From the NCBI RefSeq assembly GCF_008726925.1, contig NZ_VYWO01000001.1, positions 1 to 64,000 of the forward strand: a DNA stretch of 64,000 nucleotides, given 5' to 3'. Each line of letters opens with the position of its first letter. Within the stretch, counting starts at the first letter, position 1. Both the position numbers and the translations under genes were made by a program. This stretch comes from Aerococcus sanguinicola. GTDB lineage: Bacteria; Bacillota; Bacilli; Lactobacillales; Aerococcaceae. The notes beneath the pieces are model-generated. The model did not search any database. It saw only the letters and a list, made by a program, of their open reading frames with translations, and was not told where the DNA came from. Below are positions 24,982 to 36,309 of this stretch, piece after piece.

Positions 24982-27261
24982 ATGCCTCATTTTCAAGCTT
25001 TCCTTAATGCACACCCCGAACTAAAACCAGCCTTCCAGCATGTCTCCCTAGGCATTGAGCGGGAAGGCCACCGTATCAAAACTAATGGCGACTTAGCGAG
25101 AAGTCCCCATCCGCCTGTCATTGACGGCAGTCCCGATAATCAGTATATCCAAAGAGATTTTGCGGAATCCCAATTGGAATTGGTCACCCCTCCTGTTTTT
25201 TCGGAAGAGGGGGTCTATCACTGGCTCCAGGCCATCCATGAAGTCGCTCTCCGTTCGATGGCAGACGACGAGTTGCTCTGGCCGTCCAGCATGCCACCCG
25301 TTTTACCAGAGGACGAAGCCATCCAAGTGGCAGACTTGGATAAGCCTGAAGATGTTGCCTACCGGGAATACTTGGTCAAGGCTTATGGGAAGAAGGTCCA
25401 GATGATTTCTGGCATCCACTTTAATTTTGGCTTTGACCAGGACTTGCTGGCTGCTTTTTACCAGGAAGATGACCAAGGCTATGACAGTCTAAAAGATTTT
25501 ACGACCGCTTTTTATTTACGTTTGGCCCGTAATTTCTTGCGCTATGAGTGGTTGGTGGTCTACCTCTTCGGTGCCACACCGAATGGCCATGAATCTTTCT
25601 ATAATCAAGCGGAAGATATCTTTCCAGGGCCTATTCGGAGTATCCGCAATTCCCACTTGGGCTATGTGAATAAGAAAGATGTGACCTATACCTATGAGAG
25701 CCTGCCAGCTTATGTCAAAGAGTTGGAAGCCAACGTCAATGACGGCCGTCTGATCGCTGAGAAAGAATTCTATTCCAATGTGCGCCTACGTGGAGCTAAG
25801 CAAGCGCGCGGCCTCTTGGATACGGGGATCAAGTACCTTGAATTCCGCCTCTTCGATATCCAAGCCGATGAAGCTTACGGGATCAGCCTCGATGATATTA
25901 GCTTCATGAAATATTTCATCCTCTACCTGGCATGGGCTGACATGGACTGTCAGATGCCAGAGGTATACCAGGGTTATGAGATGAAGTTAGCTGTTGCTGA
26001 GGAAGAGGCGCTCAGTCAAACAGCCTACCAGGAAGAAGGGCTCCGTCTCTTGGACGGCATGGCAGACATGGCAGAAAGCCTAGCTGCCCTAGACAAGCTG
26101 CAAGCCCTCCTCGACAAGATGCGCCAACGCCTGGTCGATCCGAGTCTGACCCCAAGTGGGCGCCTGGTTCAAAATAATCCGACAGTCGAGACTTGGCTCA
26201 AGCATAACTTAGCCCATGCCCAAGCCAATAAGGAAGCGGCCTTGCGCCAACCTTATCTTCTGTCGGGCTTTGAAGATATGGAATTGTCGACGCAAATTCT
26301 ATTAGCTGATGCGATCCAGCAAGGCTTCCACATTGATATCTTAGACCGGGACGATCAGCTCATTGCATTGACTTACCGCGACCACACGGAATATATTAAG
26401 AATGCTAATATCACCTCTAAGGATACCATGGTTTCCTATTATTTAATGGAGAATAAAGTCGTGACCAAGGACTTGCTCCAGGCTGCTGGCTTCACGGTTC
26501 CTAAGAGTCAGACCTTCACTTCTTTAGAAGCAGCCCAGGCAGCAGCCGGCCGCTTTGAAGGGCAGAAAGTTGTTGTTAAGCCCAAATCAACCAATATGGG
26601 GCTGGGCATCTCGATCTTTAAGGAAGGGGCCAAGCAGGAAGGACTCAAAGAAGCCTTTGACATTGCCTTTGCCTATGATGACACGGTCTTAGTCGAGGCC
26701 TTCGTTGAGGGAACCGAGTACCGTTTCTTTGTTTTAGATGGGGACTGCCTAGCCGTCTTGCTCCGGGTGCCAGCCTTTGTCAAGGGCGATGGCCAGCATA
26801 GTATCCGCCAATTGGTTGACCTGAAGAACCAGGATCCCCAGCGAGGCGAAAACCACCGGACCCCACTTGAAAAGATCAGCCTCGACCGGTCAGCTGCCTT
26901 GGTTCTAGAAAGTTATGGCTATGACTTCGAGAGTGTGCCAGCACCAGGTGAAATTGTTCAACTCAGAGAGAATTCCAACATTTCCACTGGCGGAGAATCG
27001 ATTGATGTCACGGATGACATGGATCCGTCCTACTTAGAATTAGCTAGCCAGATGGCCCAGGCTTTGGACGTCAAGGTGACGGGCCTCGACCTGATGATTG
27101 AGGACCGCCAGCAAGCGGTCCAGGTGGATAACTATGCCTTGATTGAAGCAAACTTTAATCCGATGATGATGATGCATATCTACCCAGCTCAAGGGAAGGG
27201 GCGGCGCATTTCCAAAGACTTGCTCGCCTATCTTTTCCCTGAAAAAACGATTAAATATTAA
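24982..27261 (+). CDS. gshF: Bifunctional glutamate-cysteine ligase/glutathione synthetase GshF
   Basis: GshF makes glutathione from Glu, Cys and Gly in one 759-aa protein. Residues 1 to about 480 are the gamma-glutamylcysteine ligase domain (SLGIEREGHRI, FAESQLELVTPP, ISGIHFNFGF). The C-terminal part is an ATP-grasp domain (VVVKPKSTNMGLGISIF at about 530-546, FVEGTEYRFFVLDGDCLAVLLRVPA, EANFNPMMMMH). This fusion is typical of streptococci, enterococci and listeria. GAAGGAG precedes the ATG. The cysteine desulfurase gene follows 13 bp later. Confidence 0.96.
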   Translation: MPHFQAFLNAHPELKPAFQHVSLGIEREGHRIKTNGDLARSPHPPVIDGSPDNQYIQRDFAESQLELVTPPVFSEEGVYHWLQAIHEVALRSMADDELLWPSSMPPVLPEDEAIQVADLDKPEDVAYREYLVKAYGKKVQMISGIHFNFGFDQDLLAAFYQEDDQGYDSLKDFTTAFYLRLARNFLRYEWLVVYLFGATPNGHESFYNQAEDIFPGPIRSIRNSHLGYVNKKDVTYTYESLPAYVKELEANVNDGRLIAEKEFYSNVRLRGAKQARGLLDTGIKYLEFRLFDIQADEAYGISLDDISFMKYFILYLAWADMDCQMPEVYQGYEMKLAVAEEEALSQTAYQEEGLRLLDGMADMAESLAALDKLQALLDKMRQRLVDPSLTPSGRLVQNNPTVETWLKHNLAHAQANKEAALRQPYLLSGFEDMELSTQILLADAIQQGFHIDILDRDDQLIALTYRDHTEYIKNANITSKDTMVSYYLMENKVVTKDLLQAAGFTVPKSQTFTSLEAAQAAAGRFEGQKVVVKPKSTNMGLGISIFKEGAKQEGLKEAFDIAFAYDDTVLVEAFVEGTEYRFFVLDGDCLAVLLRVPAFVKGDGQHSIRQLVDLKNQDPQRGENHRTPLEKISLDRSAALVLESYGYDFESVPAPGEIVQLRENSNISTGGESIDVTDDMDPSYLELASQMAQALDVKVTGLDLMIEDRQQAVQVDNYALIEANFNPMMMMHIYPAQGKGRRISKDLLAYLFPEKTIKY

Positions 27262-27274
27262 GGAGGAATAGGAA

Positions 27275-28405
27275 TTGGCCATTTATTTAGATTATGCAGC
27301 AACTACTCCAGTCCATCCAGAGGTTGTCGCTTGTATGGCGGATGCTTTTAGCAATGATTTTGGTAACCCTTCGTCTACCTATCAATTGGGGCGGGAAGTC
27401 CGTCATAAAATCGAAGCTTGCCGGCGGACCATTGCAGAAACGCTCAATGCCAAAGCTGAAGATATTATCTTTACCTCGAGCGGGACAGAAGCCAACACTA
27501 CTGCTCTTTTAGAGACGGCAGACCGCTTAAAAGACAAAGGACGCCATATTATTTCATCCAAGGTCGAACACTCCAGCGTTTACCAGTGTATGCGCCGTTT
27601 GGAAGACCAGGGCTTTAGAGTGACCTATTTGGATCTCGATGCAGAAGGCCATATTGATCCCAAGGCGGTTGAAGCAGCCATAGGAGAAGATACTATTATG
27701 GTTTCCATTATGCACGGCAATAATGAATTAGGGAGTTTGCAGCCTATTGAAGAAATTGGCCAAATCTGCCAGGAAAAAGGAATCTTCTTCCATAGCGATA
27801 CGGTGCAAACTTATATGAAAGTGCCTATCGATGTGGAAGCTTTCCATATCGACGCCTTGGCCCTGTCTGCTCACAAAATTCATGGGCCCAAGGGAATTGG
27901 TTTCCTCTACTACCGCAATAGTAAGGATAACTTTACCTCTTTCTTACCCGGGGGAAGCCAAGAACATGGTAAGCGGGCTAGCACGGAGAGTTATCCGCTA
28001 ATCGCTGGCTTAACCAAGGCGGTTGACTTGGCCAAAGACAATCTGACTGAGCGGATGGCGACATTACAAAGCTTACGCCAATATTTTCTTGATGGAGCAG
28101 AGGCTAGGGGGCTCGACTTTCGAATCAATGGCCCTGAGCAAGCCGAATTAGCCAATATCCTGAATATCTATTGGCCTGGTCATCCGAGCGACCAAACCCT
28201 GATTAAATGTGACCTCAACCAGGTTTATTTATCGGCAGGATCTGCCTGTAGCGCGGGGAGCTTGGAGCCTAGTCGTGTCCTGGTGAACCTCTATGGGGAA
28301 GCGGATGATCGCATTCGTCAAAGCCTGCGTTTATCTTTTGATCCCGCAACGTCTCAAGCCGATCTCGACCAAGTGCTCGACCTGCTAGCCAGTTTTGAAT
28401 CATAA
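27275..28405 (+). CDS. Cysteine desulfurase (NifS/IscS-like)
   Basis: A 376-aa PLP enzyme that takes sulfur from cysteine. LDYAATTPVHPEV starts the protein, the PLP lysine is in SAHKIHGPKG (about residue 201), and the persulfide Cys is in SAGSACSAGS (about 322). The TTG start has AGGAGG eight bases upstream. The genes that follow encode DUF1831 and, 1.2 kb on, MnmA, so sulfur delivery to tRNA 2-thiouridine is the likely main job, as for IscS next to mnmA in other Lactobacillales. It partly overlaps the frame region of the next gene only upstream of its real start. Confidence 0.94.
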   Translation: MAIYLDYAATTPVHPEVVACMADAFSNDFGNPSSTYQLGREVRHKIEACRRTIAETLNAKAEDIIFTSSGTEANTTALLETADRLKDKGRHIISSKVEHSSVYQCMRRLEDQGFRVTYLDLDAEGHIDPKAVEAAIGEDTIMVSIMHGNNELGSLQPIEEIGQICQEKGIFFHSDTVQTYMKVPIDVEAFHIDALALSAHKIHGPKGIGFLYYRNSKDNFTSFLPGGSQEHGKRASTESYPLIAGLTKAVDLAKDNLTERMATLQSLRQYFLDGAEARGLDFRINGPEQAELANILNIYWPGHPSDQTLIKCDLNQVYLSAGSACSAGSLEPSRVLVNLYGEADDRIRQSLRLSFDPATSQADLDQVLDLLASFES

Positions 28406-28415
28406 GGAGGTTTCT

Positions 28416-28769
28416 ATGGCTTATCCAAAAACAGCAAAATTACCTGGGGGCTCCCAAGTCTATCAGTTACATCCGGACTGCAAGAAGTATAGCCTGCGTG
28501 ACTATAACTTTGTCGAAAGTAAGTCGGGTAACTTCCAATACGACCAAGAAGTCAAAGCCGACTTTGCCAGTTCCCGGGCTGTTCGCTTAAAGATTACTGT
28601 TGATAAAGACTTAAGCGGTCTTAAAATGAATGTCACCAATCAAAAAGGCTTGAAAACGGTCAATGTGTTTAAGTCTGAAGGGATGGCTGATTTTATTGAG
28701 CCTCTAGCCTTTATTTTAGAGGATATGGAGCAGTACAAGATCATAGAAAAACTTGCTGATGAAGACTAA
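28416..28769 (+). CDS. DUF1831 family protein
   Basis: A 117-aa cytoplasmic protein of unknown function (start AYPKTAKLPGGSQVY). Such proteins occur in Lactobacillales between a cysteine desulfurase gene and mnmA, as here. I see no cysteine-rich or catalytic motif besides one Cys near residue 20. It follows the desulfurase by 10 bp with an AAGGAGG site, so a role in sulfur transfer is possible but not shown. Confidence 0.8.
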   Translation: MAYPKTAKLPGGSQVYQLHPDCKKYSLRDYNFVESKSGNFQYDQEVKADFASSRAVRLKITVDKDLSGLKMNVTNQKGLKTVNVFKSEGMADFIEPLAFILEDMEQYKIIEKLADED

Positions 28770-28795
28770 ACTTTCTCATCGGCCTCTCGGAAGAC

Positions 28796-28838
28796 AAAAA
28801 GAGACTGGACGCTTGTGGAATGAGCGCCAGTCTCTTTT
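28796..28838. terminator. Bidirectional terminator
   Basis: AAAAGAGACTGG-CGCT pairs with AGCGCCAGTCTCTTTT, with A and T runs on either side, between convergent genes. Confidence 0.88.
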
Positions 28839-28846
28839 GTCTTTAC

Positions 28847-29383
28847 TTAGTCCTTGTTAAGGATTTCTTTGGCCCTGTCTTGGATAAAGTCTTCAAGGCT
28901 TTGGCCTTCGATTAAGGCCTGGTCCATGTTTGACCAATCCACATTGAGTTTAAAGAAATTGATGGTTAAGGTATTTCCTTCAGTGATATGGCTGATGTCA
29001 TAGGCCCCCACAAAATTAATGACCAACTGATTATAGGCCGTCTCCGTTTGAAATTCTTCTTTCAATTGGTTAACATTTAATTGTTTGACAATGGGGAGCA
29101 TCATTTCGACATTACCGGGATCATCCGCATTGAAGAAATTAAAGTCGTAGAATTCTTTGGCTTTTGGGCTTGCTTCTGCCAAAGGTTCCTTATTAACGAT
29201 AGCCGAAAGCACCATACGGGCGGTCTCTTGGCTGAAGTCGTCCGTATAAACAGCTTGCATGGCAGGATTGGATACAATATCAGAGATATAGGAATCGCTC
29301 ACCTTATTACCAGCTGCTACTGTTTGCCAGAGGAATTGGAGCAATTCGATGACTTCGTTGTTTATTTTAATACTTTCTAACAT
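28847..29383 (-). CDS. Hypothetical protein, possibly TDE2712 family
   Basis: A 178-aa acidic, soluble, mostly helical protein without signal peptide or membrane segment. The start (ESIKINNEVIELLQFLWQTV), KVSDSYISDI and a middle METARMVLSAI-like stretch recall the small TDE2712 family as I remember it; the match is not certain. No catalytic motif is visible. It stands alone, convergent with the DUF1831 gene and divergent from mnmA. Confidence 0.6.
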   Translation of the reverse strand: MLESIKINNEVIELLQFLWQTVAAGNKVSDSYISDIVSNPAMQAVYTDDFSQETARMVLSAIVNKEPLAEASPKAKEFYDFNFFNADDPGNVEMMLPIVKQLNVNQLKEEFQTETAYNQLVINFVGAYDISHITEGNTLTINFFKLNVDWSNMDQALIEGQSLEDFIQDRAKEILNKD

Positions 29384-29525
29384 ATGACATTCTTGCCTTC
29401 TTTCTTTACATGGTGCAGTTTAACCCCTAGGAGTGTTATAACATGAAAGCCCTTATTTGTCCATCGATTTGCTAGTTTTAAGGCTTGGGATAATCTGACT
29501 TGAAATTTCCCCTCGGAGCTCGTAA

Positions 29526-30716
<1,191 letters not shown>

Positions 30717-30726
30717 CCTTGATATT

Positions 30727-30756
30727 AAGCTCCAGTCAGTCAGCTGGGGCTTTTTC
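30727..30756 (+). terminator. Terminator after mnmA
   Basis: AAGCTCCAG/CTGGGGCTT stem followed by five T. Confidence 0.82.
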
Positions 30757-30832
30757 CAATGCCAGGGCCTTATGTTATAATGTTAGGCGTATGTTAAAAG
30801 TTTGATCAAGAGACAAGGAAAGGAGGAGGCAG

Positions 30833-33283
30833 GTGAGCCAGACAGATAGCCCAGACTATATCATTGGGGAGATCCAAGCGATTTTTTTTGAGAACCCCAG
30901 TAATTATTACAAGGTGATGCAAATCTCTGTAGAAGAAACCAATACCATGTACTCAGAGAAGAAAATTGTTGTCACAGGGAACTTTGTCTCCATTCAAGAA
31001 GGAACAGCCTATCAATTCAATGGCCAGCTCGTGGAACACCCTAAATATGGTCTCCAGTTTCAGGTTCAATCTTTTGAACCGGTTAAGATTACCAGTAAGA
31101 ATGGCTTGGTTCGTTACTTTTCTTCTGCCCAGTTTCCGGGCATCGGCAAGACCTTGGCTAGTCGGATCGTTGAAGTGCTTGGGAGCCAAGCTATCGATGT
31201 GATCTTGACTGAACCCGACCGCTTGAAGGAGGTCAAGGGCCTGTCTAAGAAATTACGGACCATGTTGGTAGAACTGATCCAGCAAGACCAAGGCAGCCAA
31301 CGGGTGATGATGCAGCTGTCGGAGTGGGGCTTCTCCTCCAGTCTGTCTGCTCGGATCTACGAAAAATACCGGGACCAGGCGGTGGAAGTGATTGAAGAGA
31401 ATCCCTATCAATTGGTGCGTGAAATTGAGGGCTTCGGCTTCAAGCGGGCGGACCAATTGGCAGCCAAATTGGACCTGGCCTATGATAGCCCCAAGCGTTT
31501 AGCGGGCGCTTTAGACTACTGCCTCTATGAAATCTGTTACCAATCAGGCAATACTTATGTGGAAGCCGACCAGCTGGTTCAGATTGCAACAGACCAGGCC
31601 AATATGGGCCTCTACCAAGACCGGGTATCCTGCCAAGCGGTCCAGTCCAGTTTGGATAAACTCCTGGAAGAGGGCCTCCTAGTCTGTCCTGAGGGGTCGA
31701 GCCGGGTGGCCTTGCCCCATCTCTTTGTTCAAGAAGAGACCATTGCCCGGCGGTTAACGGATATGATTGCCTCCCCATTAGGCCAAGACTTAGACCAGGC
31801 AGCCATAGACCAGGCCATAGACCAAGTCGAGATTGAATGGAATATCAAATACGGTCAGGCGCAAAAGCAAGCGATTAAAGAGGCTCTCCGCTCTAAATTC
31901 TATGTCCTGACAGGGGGGCCAGGGACGGGGAAGACGACCGTCCTTAAAGGAATTGTTGCGGTTTATGCCAAGCTCCACAAGCTATCTCTAGCCGAGGAAG
32001 ATTATGTCGAAGATAGTTTCCCCATTGCCCTCGCAGCCCCCACTGGACGGGCAGCCAAGCGGATGTCTGAAGTCATTGGTCTTCCTGCCTCAACCCTCCA
32101 CCGCCTGCTGGGTCTGACCAAGGATGAATCTGATGAGGGTCTGGAAGGCATTGGCGCCATGCTAGAAGCTGACCTCTTGATTGTGGATGAACTGTCCATG
32201 GTGGATACCTGGCTGGCCTACCAGCTCTTGGAGAGTATTCCGCCTTATATGCAGGTTATTTTTGTGGGGGATGAGGATCAGCTGCCTTCAGTCGGGCCAG
32301 GTCAAGTTCTCGCCGATATCTTAAGGGCCCAGGTTGCTCCAGCCCGAGAATTGGACGAAATTTTTAGGCAGAGTGATGATTCTTCGATTACCCACTTGGC
32401 CCACCAAATCAAGCAGGGCTTGCTCTCGCCTGATTTGACCCGCCAACATGCTGACCGGTCCTTTATCAAGGCGCGAAGCCAGCAAATTCCAGAAATCGTC
32501 GCCCAAGTTGCTGAACGGGCCCTAGCCAAGGACTATCCCCTGCGTGATGTCCAGGTCCTGGCCCCGATGTATAAGGGGGAAGCGGGGATTGATCACATCA
32601 ATGAAGTCCTCCAGGAACGCTTGAATCCGAATCCCGACAATAACAGGCGAGAAGTCGTTTACTTTGAGAAGATTTTCCGGGTAGGGGACAAGGTCCTCCA
32701 GCTCCAGAACCAAGCAGAAAAAAATGTCTTTAATGGCGATATGGGTGAAATTGTAGCCATTTTTTTCGCCAAGGAAACGGCGTCGAAGTCTGACGAAATT
32801 GTTGTAGCCTTCGATGAGGTCGAGGTGACTTATGCGCGAACGGACTGGAAGCAGCTCGCCCTGGCTTACTGTACCTCTATCCATAAGGCCCAGGGATCGG
32901 AATTTCCCATCGTGATCCTTCCCTTGGTCCACCAGCACCAGCGCATGCTCAAGCGCAACCTGGTCTATACCGCCATTACTCGGGCCAAGCAGTCCTTGAT
33001 TATGTGCGGGGAAGAGGCTGCCTTCGCCCATGCTATCCAACACCAGGGAGCAAGCCGGCAGACCCAGCTCTATGACTTCTTATTGATTCGGGCAGGGAAG
33101 GAAAGGCCGGCAAGTGAGCCGGCAGAGAAGCCAGCGGACCGCCCACCAGAGGCGGGAGATTCCGCTCCGATCGTGGCTGCAGAGACGGCCCCTGGTCCAA
33201 AGCTTCTAACACCCGACCTTGTCACTAGCCAGCAGATCGATCCCATGATTGGGATGGCAGGGGTCAGCCCTTATGACTTCTAG
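30833..33283 (+). CDS. recD2: RecD2-type ATP-dependent DNA helicase
   Basis: A superfamily 1B 5'-3' helicase of 816 aa. The N-terminal OB and helix-hairpin-helix parts (FPGIGKTLASRIVE, VKGLSKKLR, GFGFKRADQLA) precede the motor: Walker A TGGPGTGKTTVLK (about 361), AAPTGRAAKRM, LLIVDELSMVDT, FVGDEDQLPSVGPGQVLADIL and the C-terminal TSIHKAQGSEFPIVILPL. The last 60 residues are Pro/Ala/Glu-rich and look disordered. RecD2 works without RecBC in DNA repair. GTG start after AAAGGAGGAGG. Confidence 0.95.
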   Translation: MSQTDSPDYIIGEIQAIFFENPSNYYKVMQISVEETNTMYSEKKIVVTGNFVSIQEGTAYQFNGQLVEHPKYGLQFQVQSFEPVKITSKNGLVRYFSSAQFPGIGKTLASRIVEVLGSQAIDVILTEPDRLKEVKGLSKKLRTMLVELIQQDQGSQRVMMQLSEWGFSSSLSARIYEKYRDQAVEVIEENPYQLVREIEGFGFKRADQLAAKLDLAYDSPKRLAGALDYCLYEICYQSGNTYVEADQLVQIATDQANMGLYQDRVSCQAVQSSLDKLLEEGLLVCPEGSSRVALPHLFVQEETIARRLTDMIASPLGQDLDQAAIDQAIDQVEIEWNIKYGQAQKQAIKEALRSKFYVLTGGPGTGKTTVLKGIVAVYAKLHKLSLAEEDYVEDSFPIALAAPTGRAAKRMSEVIGLPASTLHRLLGLTKDESDEGLEGIGAMLEADLLIVDELSMVDTWLAYQLLESIPPYMQVIFVGDEDQLPSVGPGQVLADILRAQVAPARELDEIFRQSDDSSITHLAHQIKQGLLSPDLTRQHADRSFIKARSQQIPEIVAQVAERALAKDYPLRDVQVLAPMYKGEAGIDHINEVLQERLNPNPDNNRREVVYFEKIFRVGDKVLQLQNQAEKNVFNGDMGEIVAIFFAKETASKSDEIVVAFDEVEVTYARTDWKQLALAYCTSIHKAQGSEFPIVILPLVHQHQRMLKRNLVYTAITRAKQSLIMCGEEAAFAHAIQHQGASRQTQLYDFLLIRAGKERPASEPAEKPADRPPEAGDSAPIVAAETAPGPKLLTPDLVTSQQIDPMIGMAGVSPYDF

Positions 33284-33300
33284 AAGAATCCGCTCCTCAC

Positions 33301-33330
33301 TTGACAGGATCGACCTAGAGGCCTTATAAT
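33301..33330 (+). promoter_or_regulatory. Promoter of the alaS leader
   Basis: Perfect TTGACA (33301-33306) and perfect TATAAT (33325-33330), 18-bp spacing. Confidence 0.85.
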
Positions 33331-33336
33331 CATTAA

Positions 33337-33560
33337 TGATTTGAAATCTAGAGAAGAATTTATCCATGGGACCTGTAGCGAGAACGGATAGTGCAAGCGT
33401 TCACCCCTTTTGGACGCTCTCTTCTTAAACTCGCAAATGAAAGTTTGCCGCGCTCGCGTTAACAAGCTAATGAAGTGGTAATATCAAAGACGGTGATATT
33501 ACAATAAAGGTGGTACCGCGTTCTAAGCGCCCTTTATTGTAATAGCGCCGTTATTTTTTT
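33337..33560 (+). promoter_or_regulatory. T-box riboswitch of alaS
   Basis: The core AAAGGTGGTACCGCG (33506-33520) is followed by the complement of its 5' flank: ACAATAAAGG (33501-33510) pairs with CCTTTATTGT (33531-33540) as antiterminator, and a T run (33551-33560) ends the leader. The UGGU bulge matches the A discriminator of tRNA-Ala (TGC) at 813, consistent with the downstream alaS. Uncharged tRNA-Ala would raise expression. Confidence 0.9.
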
Positions 33561-33571
33561 AGGAGGATAAG

Positions 33572-36223
33572 ATGAAACAATTAACTAGTGCAGAAATTCG
33601 CCAATTATTCTTAGATTTCTGGGAAAGTAAGGCCCATGATATCTATCCGAGTGCGTCATTGGTGCCCCAAGACGATCCAACGCTCTTGTGGATTAACTCT
33701 GGTGTGGCCGCACTCAAGCATTATTTGGATGGGTCCGAAAAACCTAAAAATCCGAAGATTGCCAACGCGCAGAAGTGTATCCGGACCAATGATATTGAGA
33801 ATGTAGGGGTAACAGCCCGCCACCAAACCTTCTTTGAAATGCTAGGGAACTGGTCTATCGGTGACTATTTCAAAGAAGAAATGCTGCCTTGGGCCTGGGA
33901 ATTCCTCACTGACGATAAGTGGCTGGGCTTAGACAAGGACCGCCTGTACATGACCTACCACCCAGATGATGAAGAGAGCTTAAAAATCTGGCGGGAAACC
34001 ACCCAACTGAGTGAAGATCATTTTGTTCCAATGGAGGATAACTTCTGGGACCTAGGTGCTGGTCCCTGTGGCCCTGATACCGAAATTTTCTTTGACCGGG
34101 GAGAGGCCTTCCAAGACTTAGCAGATGATGATCCTGAAATGTATCCAGGTGGTGAGAATGAACGTTATCTAGAAATTTGGAACGTTGTCTTCTCACAATT
34201 CAACCACATGGCAGATGGCACTTACCAACCCCTAGAACAAAAGAATATTGATACGGGCATGGGCTTGGAACGGATTACCAGTGTGATCCAAAATACGGAA
34301 ACAAACTTTGAAACCGACCTCTTTGTCCCTATTATTAAGGCTATCGAACCGCTGACGGCTGGTCACCATTACGGCGAAGATGCGGCTAGCGATACAGCCT
34401 TCAAAGTGATTGCGGACCACGTGCGGGCGGTGACCTTTGCTATTGGTGACGGCGCCTTACCCTCGAATGAAGGACGCGGTTACATCCTCCGCCGCTTAAT
34501 CCGCCGCTCTGTCATGTACGCTAAGCAGCTAGGTATTAAAGAAGCTTTCTTAGCTAAGCTGGTCCCTGTAGTGGCAGAGGTCATGGGCAGCCATTATCCG
34601 AATATTGGCCAGCAAGCGGATTTCATCGAAACCATCATTGGTCAGGAGGAAAAACGCTTCCAAGAAACCATTGAAGAAGGGCAAGCTATCCTCGATGATA
34701 TGGTCAAAACGCTTAAAGAAAATAATGAAAAAGTGCTTTCGGGCCAAGATGCCTTCAAACTCTATGATACCTATGGCTACCCCCTCGAATTGACCGAAGA
34801 ACTCTTGGAAAAAGAAGGTTTGGGGATTGATGAAGCCGGCTTTAATGAAGAAATGCAAGCCCAACGTGAACGGGCTCGGGCTGCCCGTAAGCAAATGGGC
34901 GGTTTAGCCGTCCAATCCACTATTCTGTCGGACTTGGACGTGCCAAGTCAATTTACCGGTTACCAAGAAAGCGAAAGCCTGGGTCAGATTAATGCCCTGG
35001 TCTATCAGGACCAATTAGTGGACCATGTTCCCGCTGATAGCGTCGCTTATCTGCTAGCTGATAAGACACCTTTCTACGGTGAACGTGGGGGCCAAGTGGG
35101 AGATACGGGAGCTATTTATAGCCCGGCCGGCGAATTATTGGCCCATGTGACCGATGTCCAACATGCTCCAAATGACCAAAACCTACATGAAATTGAAACG
35201 GTCCAAGCCCTAGACCTGGGCCAAGAAGTCCGTCTCGTCGTAGACAAGGAACGTCGCAGCTTGATCCGCAAGAACCACACCGCTACCCACTTGCTCCATC
35301 AGGCGCTGAAGGATGTGCTCGGCGACCAGGTCAACCAAGCGGGCTCTCTCTTAGACGACCGTTACCTCCGCTTTGACTTTACCTACTTTGGCCATATCGA
35401 AGCTGACCAGCTCCAAGCCATTGAAGACCGGGTCAACCAAAAAATCTATGACAGTATTCCTGTTAAAACTGTGATTACCGATGCGGATACCGCTAAGGCA
35501 GAAGGGGCTATGGCCCTCTTTACAGACAAGTATGACAAGCTCGATGAAGTCCGTATGGTTAAGGTATCGGATTGGTCGATTGAACTCTGCGGGGGGACCC
35601 ATGTTAGAAACACTGCTGAAATTGGTCTCTTCAAGATTATCAGCGAAAGTGGGGTTGGTTCAGGCGTGCGCCGGATTGAAGCCCTGACCTCTAAAGCAGC
35701 TATCGAGTACTTCCAAGGCCTGGAAAGCTTGCTGGAAGATATCCGCCAAGAAAGCAAGGCCAAGGAAAGAGACGGTATCTTGAACCGAATCAAGCAGCTT
35801 GAAGCACAGAATAAGGAAATGAGCCAGGAAATTGAATCCCTCCATGCCAAGGCCAATGCCCAAGCAGCTAAGAATATTTTCCAAGATGTGGAAGACATTG
35901 CGGGTATTCGTTTGATTGCCCAAGAACTGCCTAACCGCTCGATGGACGACTTGCGCAAGATTTCTGATGAATGGAAACAAAGAACAGACTCTGACCTCCT
36001 GGTGCTGGCTACGTCAAGTAAGGGCAAGGCCAATCTCTTAGTTGCTGTTAAGGCTGACTTGATTGACAAGGGCCTTAAAGCAGGGGAAATTATTAAACAA
36101 ATCGCACCTAAGATCAATGGGGGCGGTGGGGGCCGTCCAGACATGGCCCAAGCCGGTGGGAAGAACCCAGCCGGGATTCCCGATGCCCTAGCTGAAGTCA
36201 AAACTTTGTTAACCCAACTTTAA
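33572..36223 (+). CDS. alaS: Alanyl-tRNA synthetase
   Basis: Full-length 883-aa enzyme. N-terminal class II core (FFEMLGNWSIGDYFKEE, NMGLERITS-like TGMGLERITS), editing domain with HTATHLLHQAL and CGGTHV zinc ligands (about 568-578 and 671-676), coiled segment (about 730-775) and C-terminal glycine-rich GGGGGRPDMAQAGG. It charges tRNA-Ala; a T-box leader controls it. AGGAGG precedes the ATG. ireB follows after 86 bp. Confidence 0.97.
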   Translation: MKQLTSAEIRQLFLDFWESKAHDIYPSASLVPQDDPTLLWINSGVAALKHYLDGSEKPKNPKIANAQKCIRTNDIENVGVTARHQTFFEMLGNWSIGDYFKEEMLPWAWEFLTDDKWLGLDKDRLYMTYHPDDEESLKIWRETTQLSEDHFVPMEDNFWDLGAGPCGPDTEIFFDRGEAFQDLADDDPEMYPGGENERYLEIWNVVFSQFNHMADGTYQPLEQKNIDTGMGLERITSVIQNTETNFETDLFVPIIKAIEPLTAGHHYGEDAASDTAFKVIADHVRAVTFAIGDGALPSNEGRGYILRRLIRRSVMYAKQLGIKEAFLAKLVPVVAEVMGSHYPNIGQQADFIETIIGQEEKRFQETIEEGQAILDDMVKTLKENNEKVLSGQDAFKLYDTYGYPLELTEELLEKEGLGIDEAGFNEEMQAQRERARAARKQMGGLAVQSTILSDLDVPSQFTGYQESESLGQINALVYQDQLVDHVPADSVAYLLADKTPFYGERGGQVGDTGAIYSPAGELLAHVTDVQHAPNDQNLHEIETVQALDLGQEVRLVVDKERRSLIRKNHTATHLLHQALKDVLGDQVNQAGSLLDDRYLRFDFTYFGHIEADQLQAIEDRVNQKIYDSIPVKTVITDADTAKAEGAMALFTDKYDKLDEVRMVKVSDWSIELCGGTHVRNTAEIGLFKIISESGVGSGVRRIEALTSKAAIEYFQGLESLLEDIRQESKAKERDGILNRIKQLEAQNKEMSQEIESLHAKANAQAAKNIFQDVEDIAGIRLIAQELPNRSMDDLRKISDEWKQRTDSDLLVLATSSKGKANLLVAVKADLIDKGLKAGEIIKQIAPKINGGGGGRPDMAQAGGKNPAGIPDALAEVKTLLTQL

Positions 36224-36309
36224 GTTTTGATTACATAGGACCAAGCTTCTTGTACTTCTGTCATATTTTGGTTAAAATGATGTTAAAAGATTTGGAGGTG
36301 CGATAAGGT

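Noticed and set aside
32522..33043. 173-codon minus-strand frame inside recD2
   Set aside because: Antisense shadow; the plus-strand helicase motifs are unambiguous.
35446..36201. 251-codon minus-strand frame inside alaS
   Set aside because: Long only because of codon bias of alaS; no homology-like features and no start signal.
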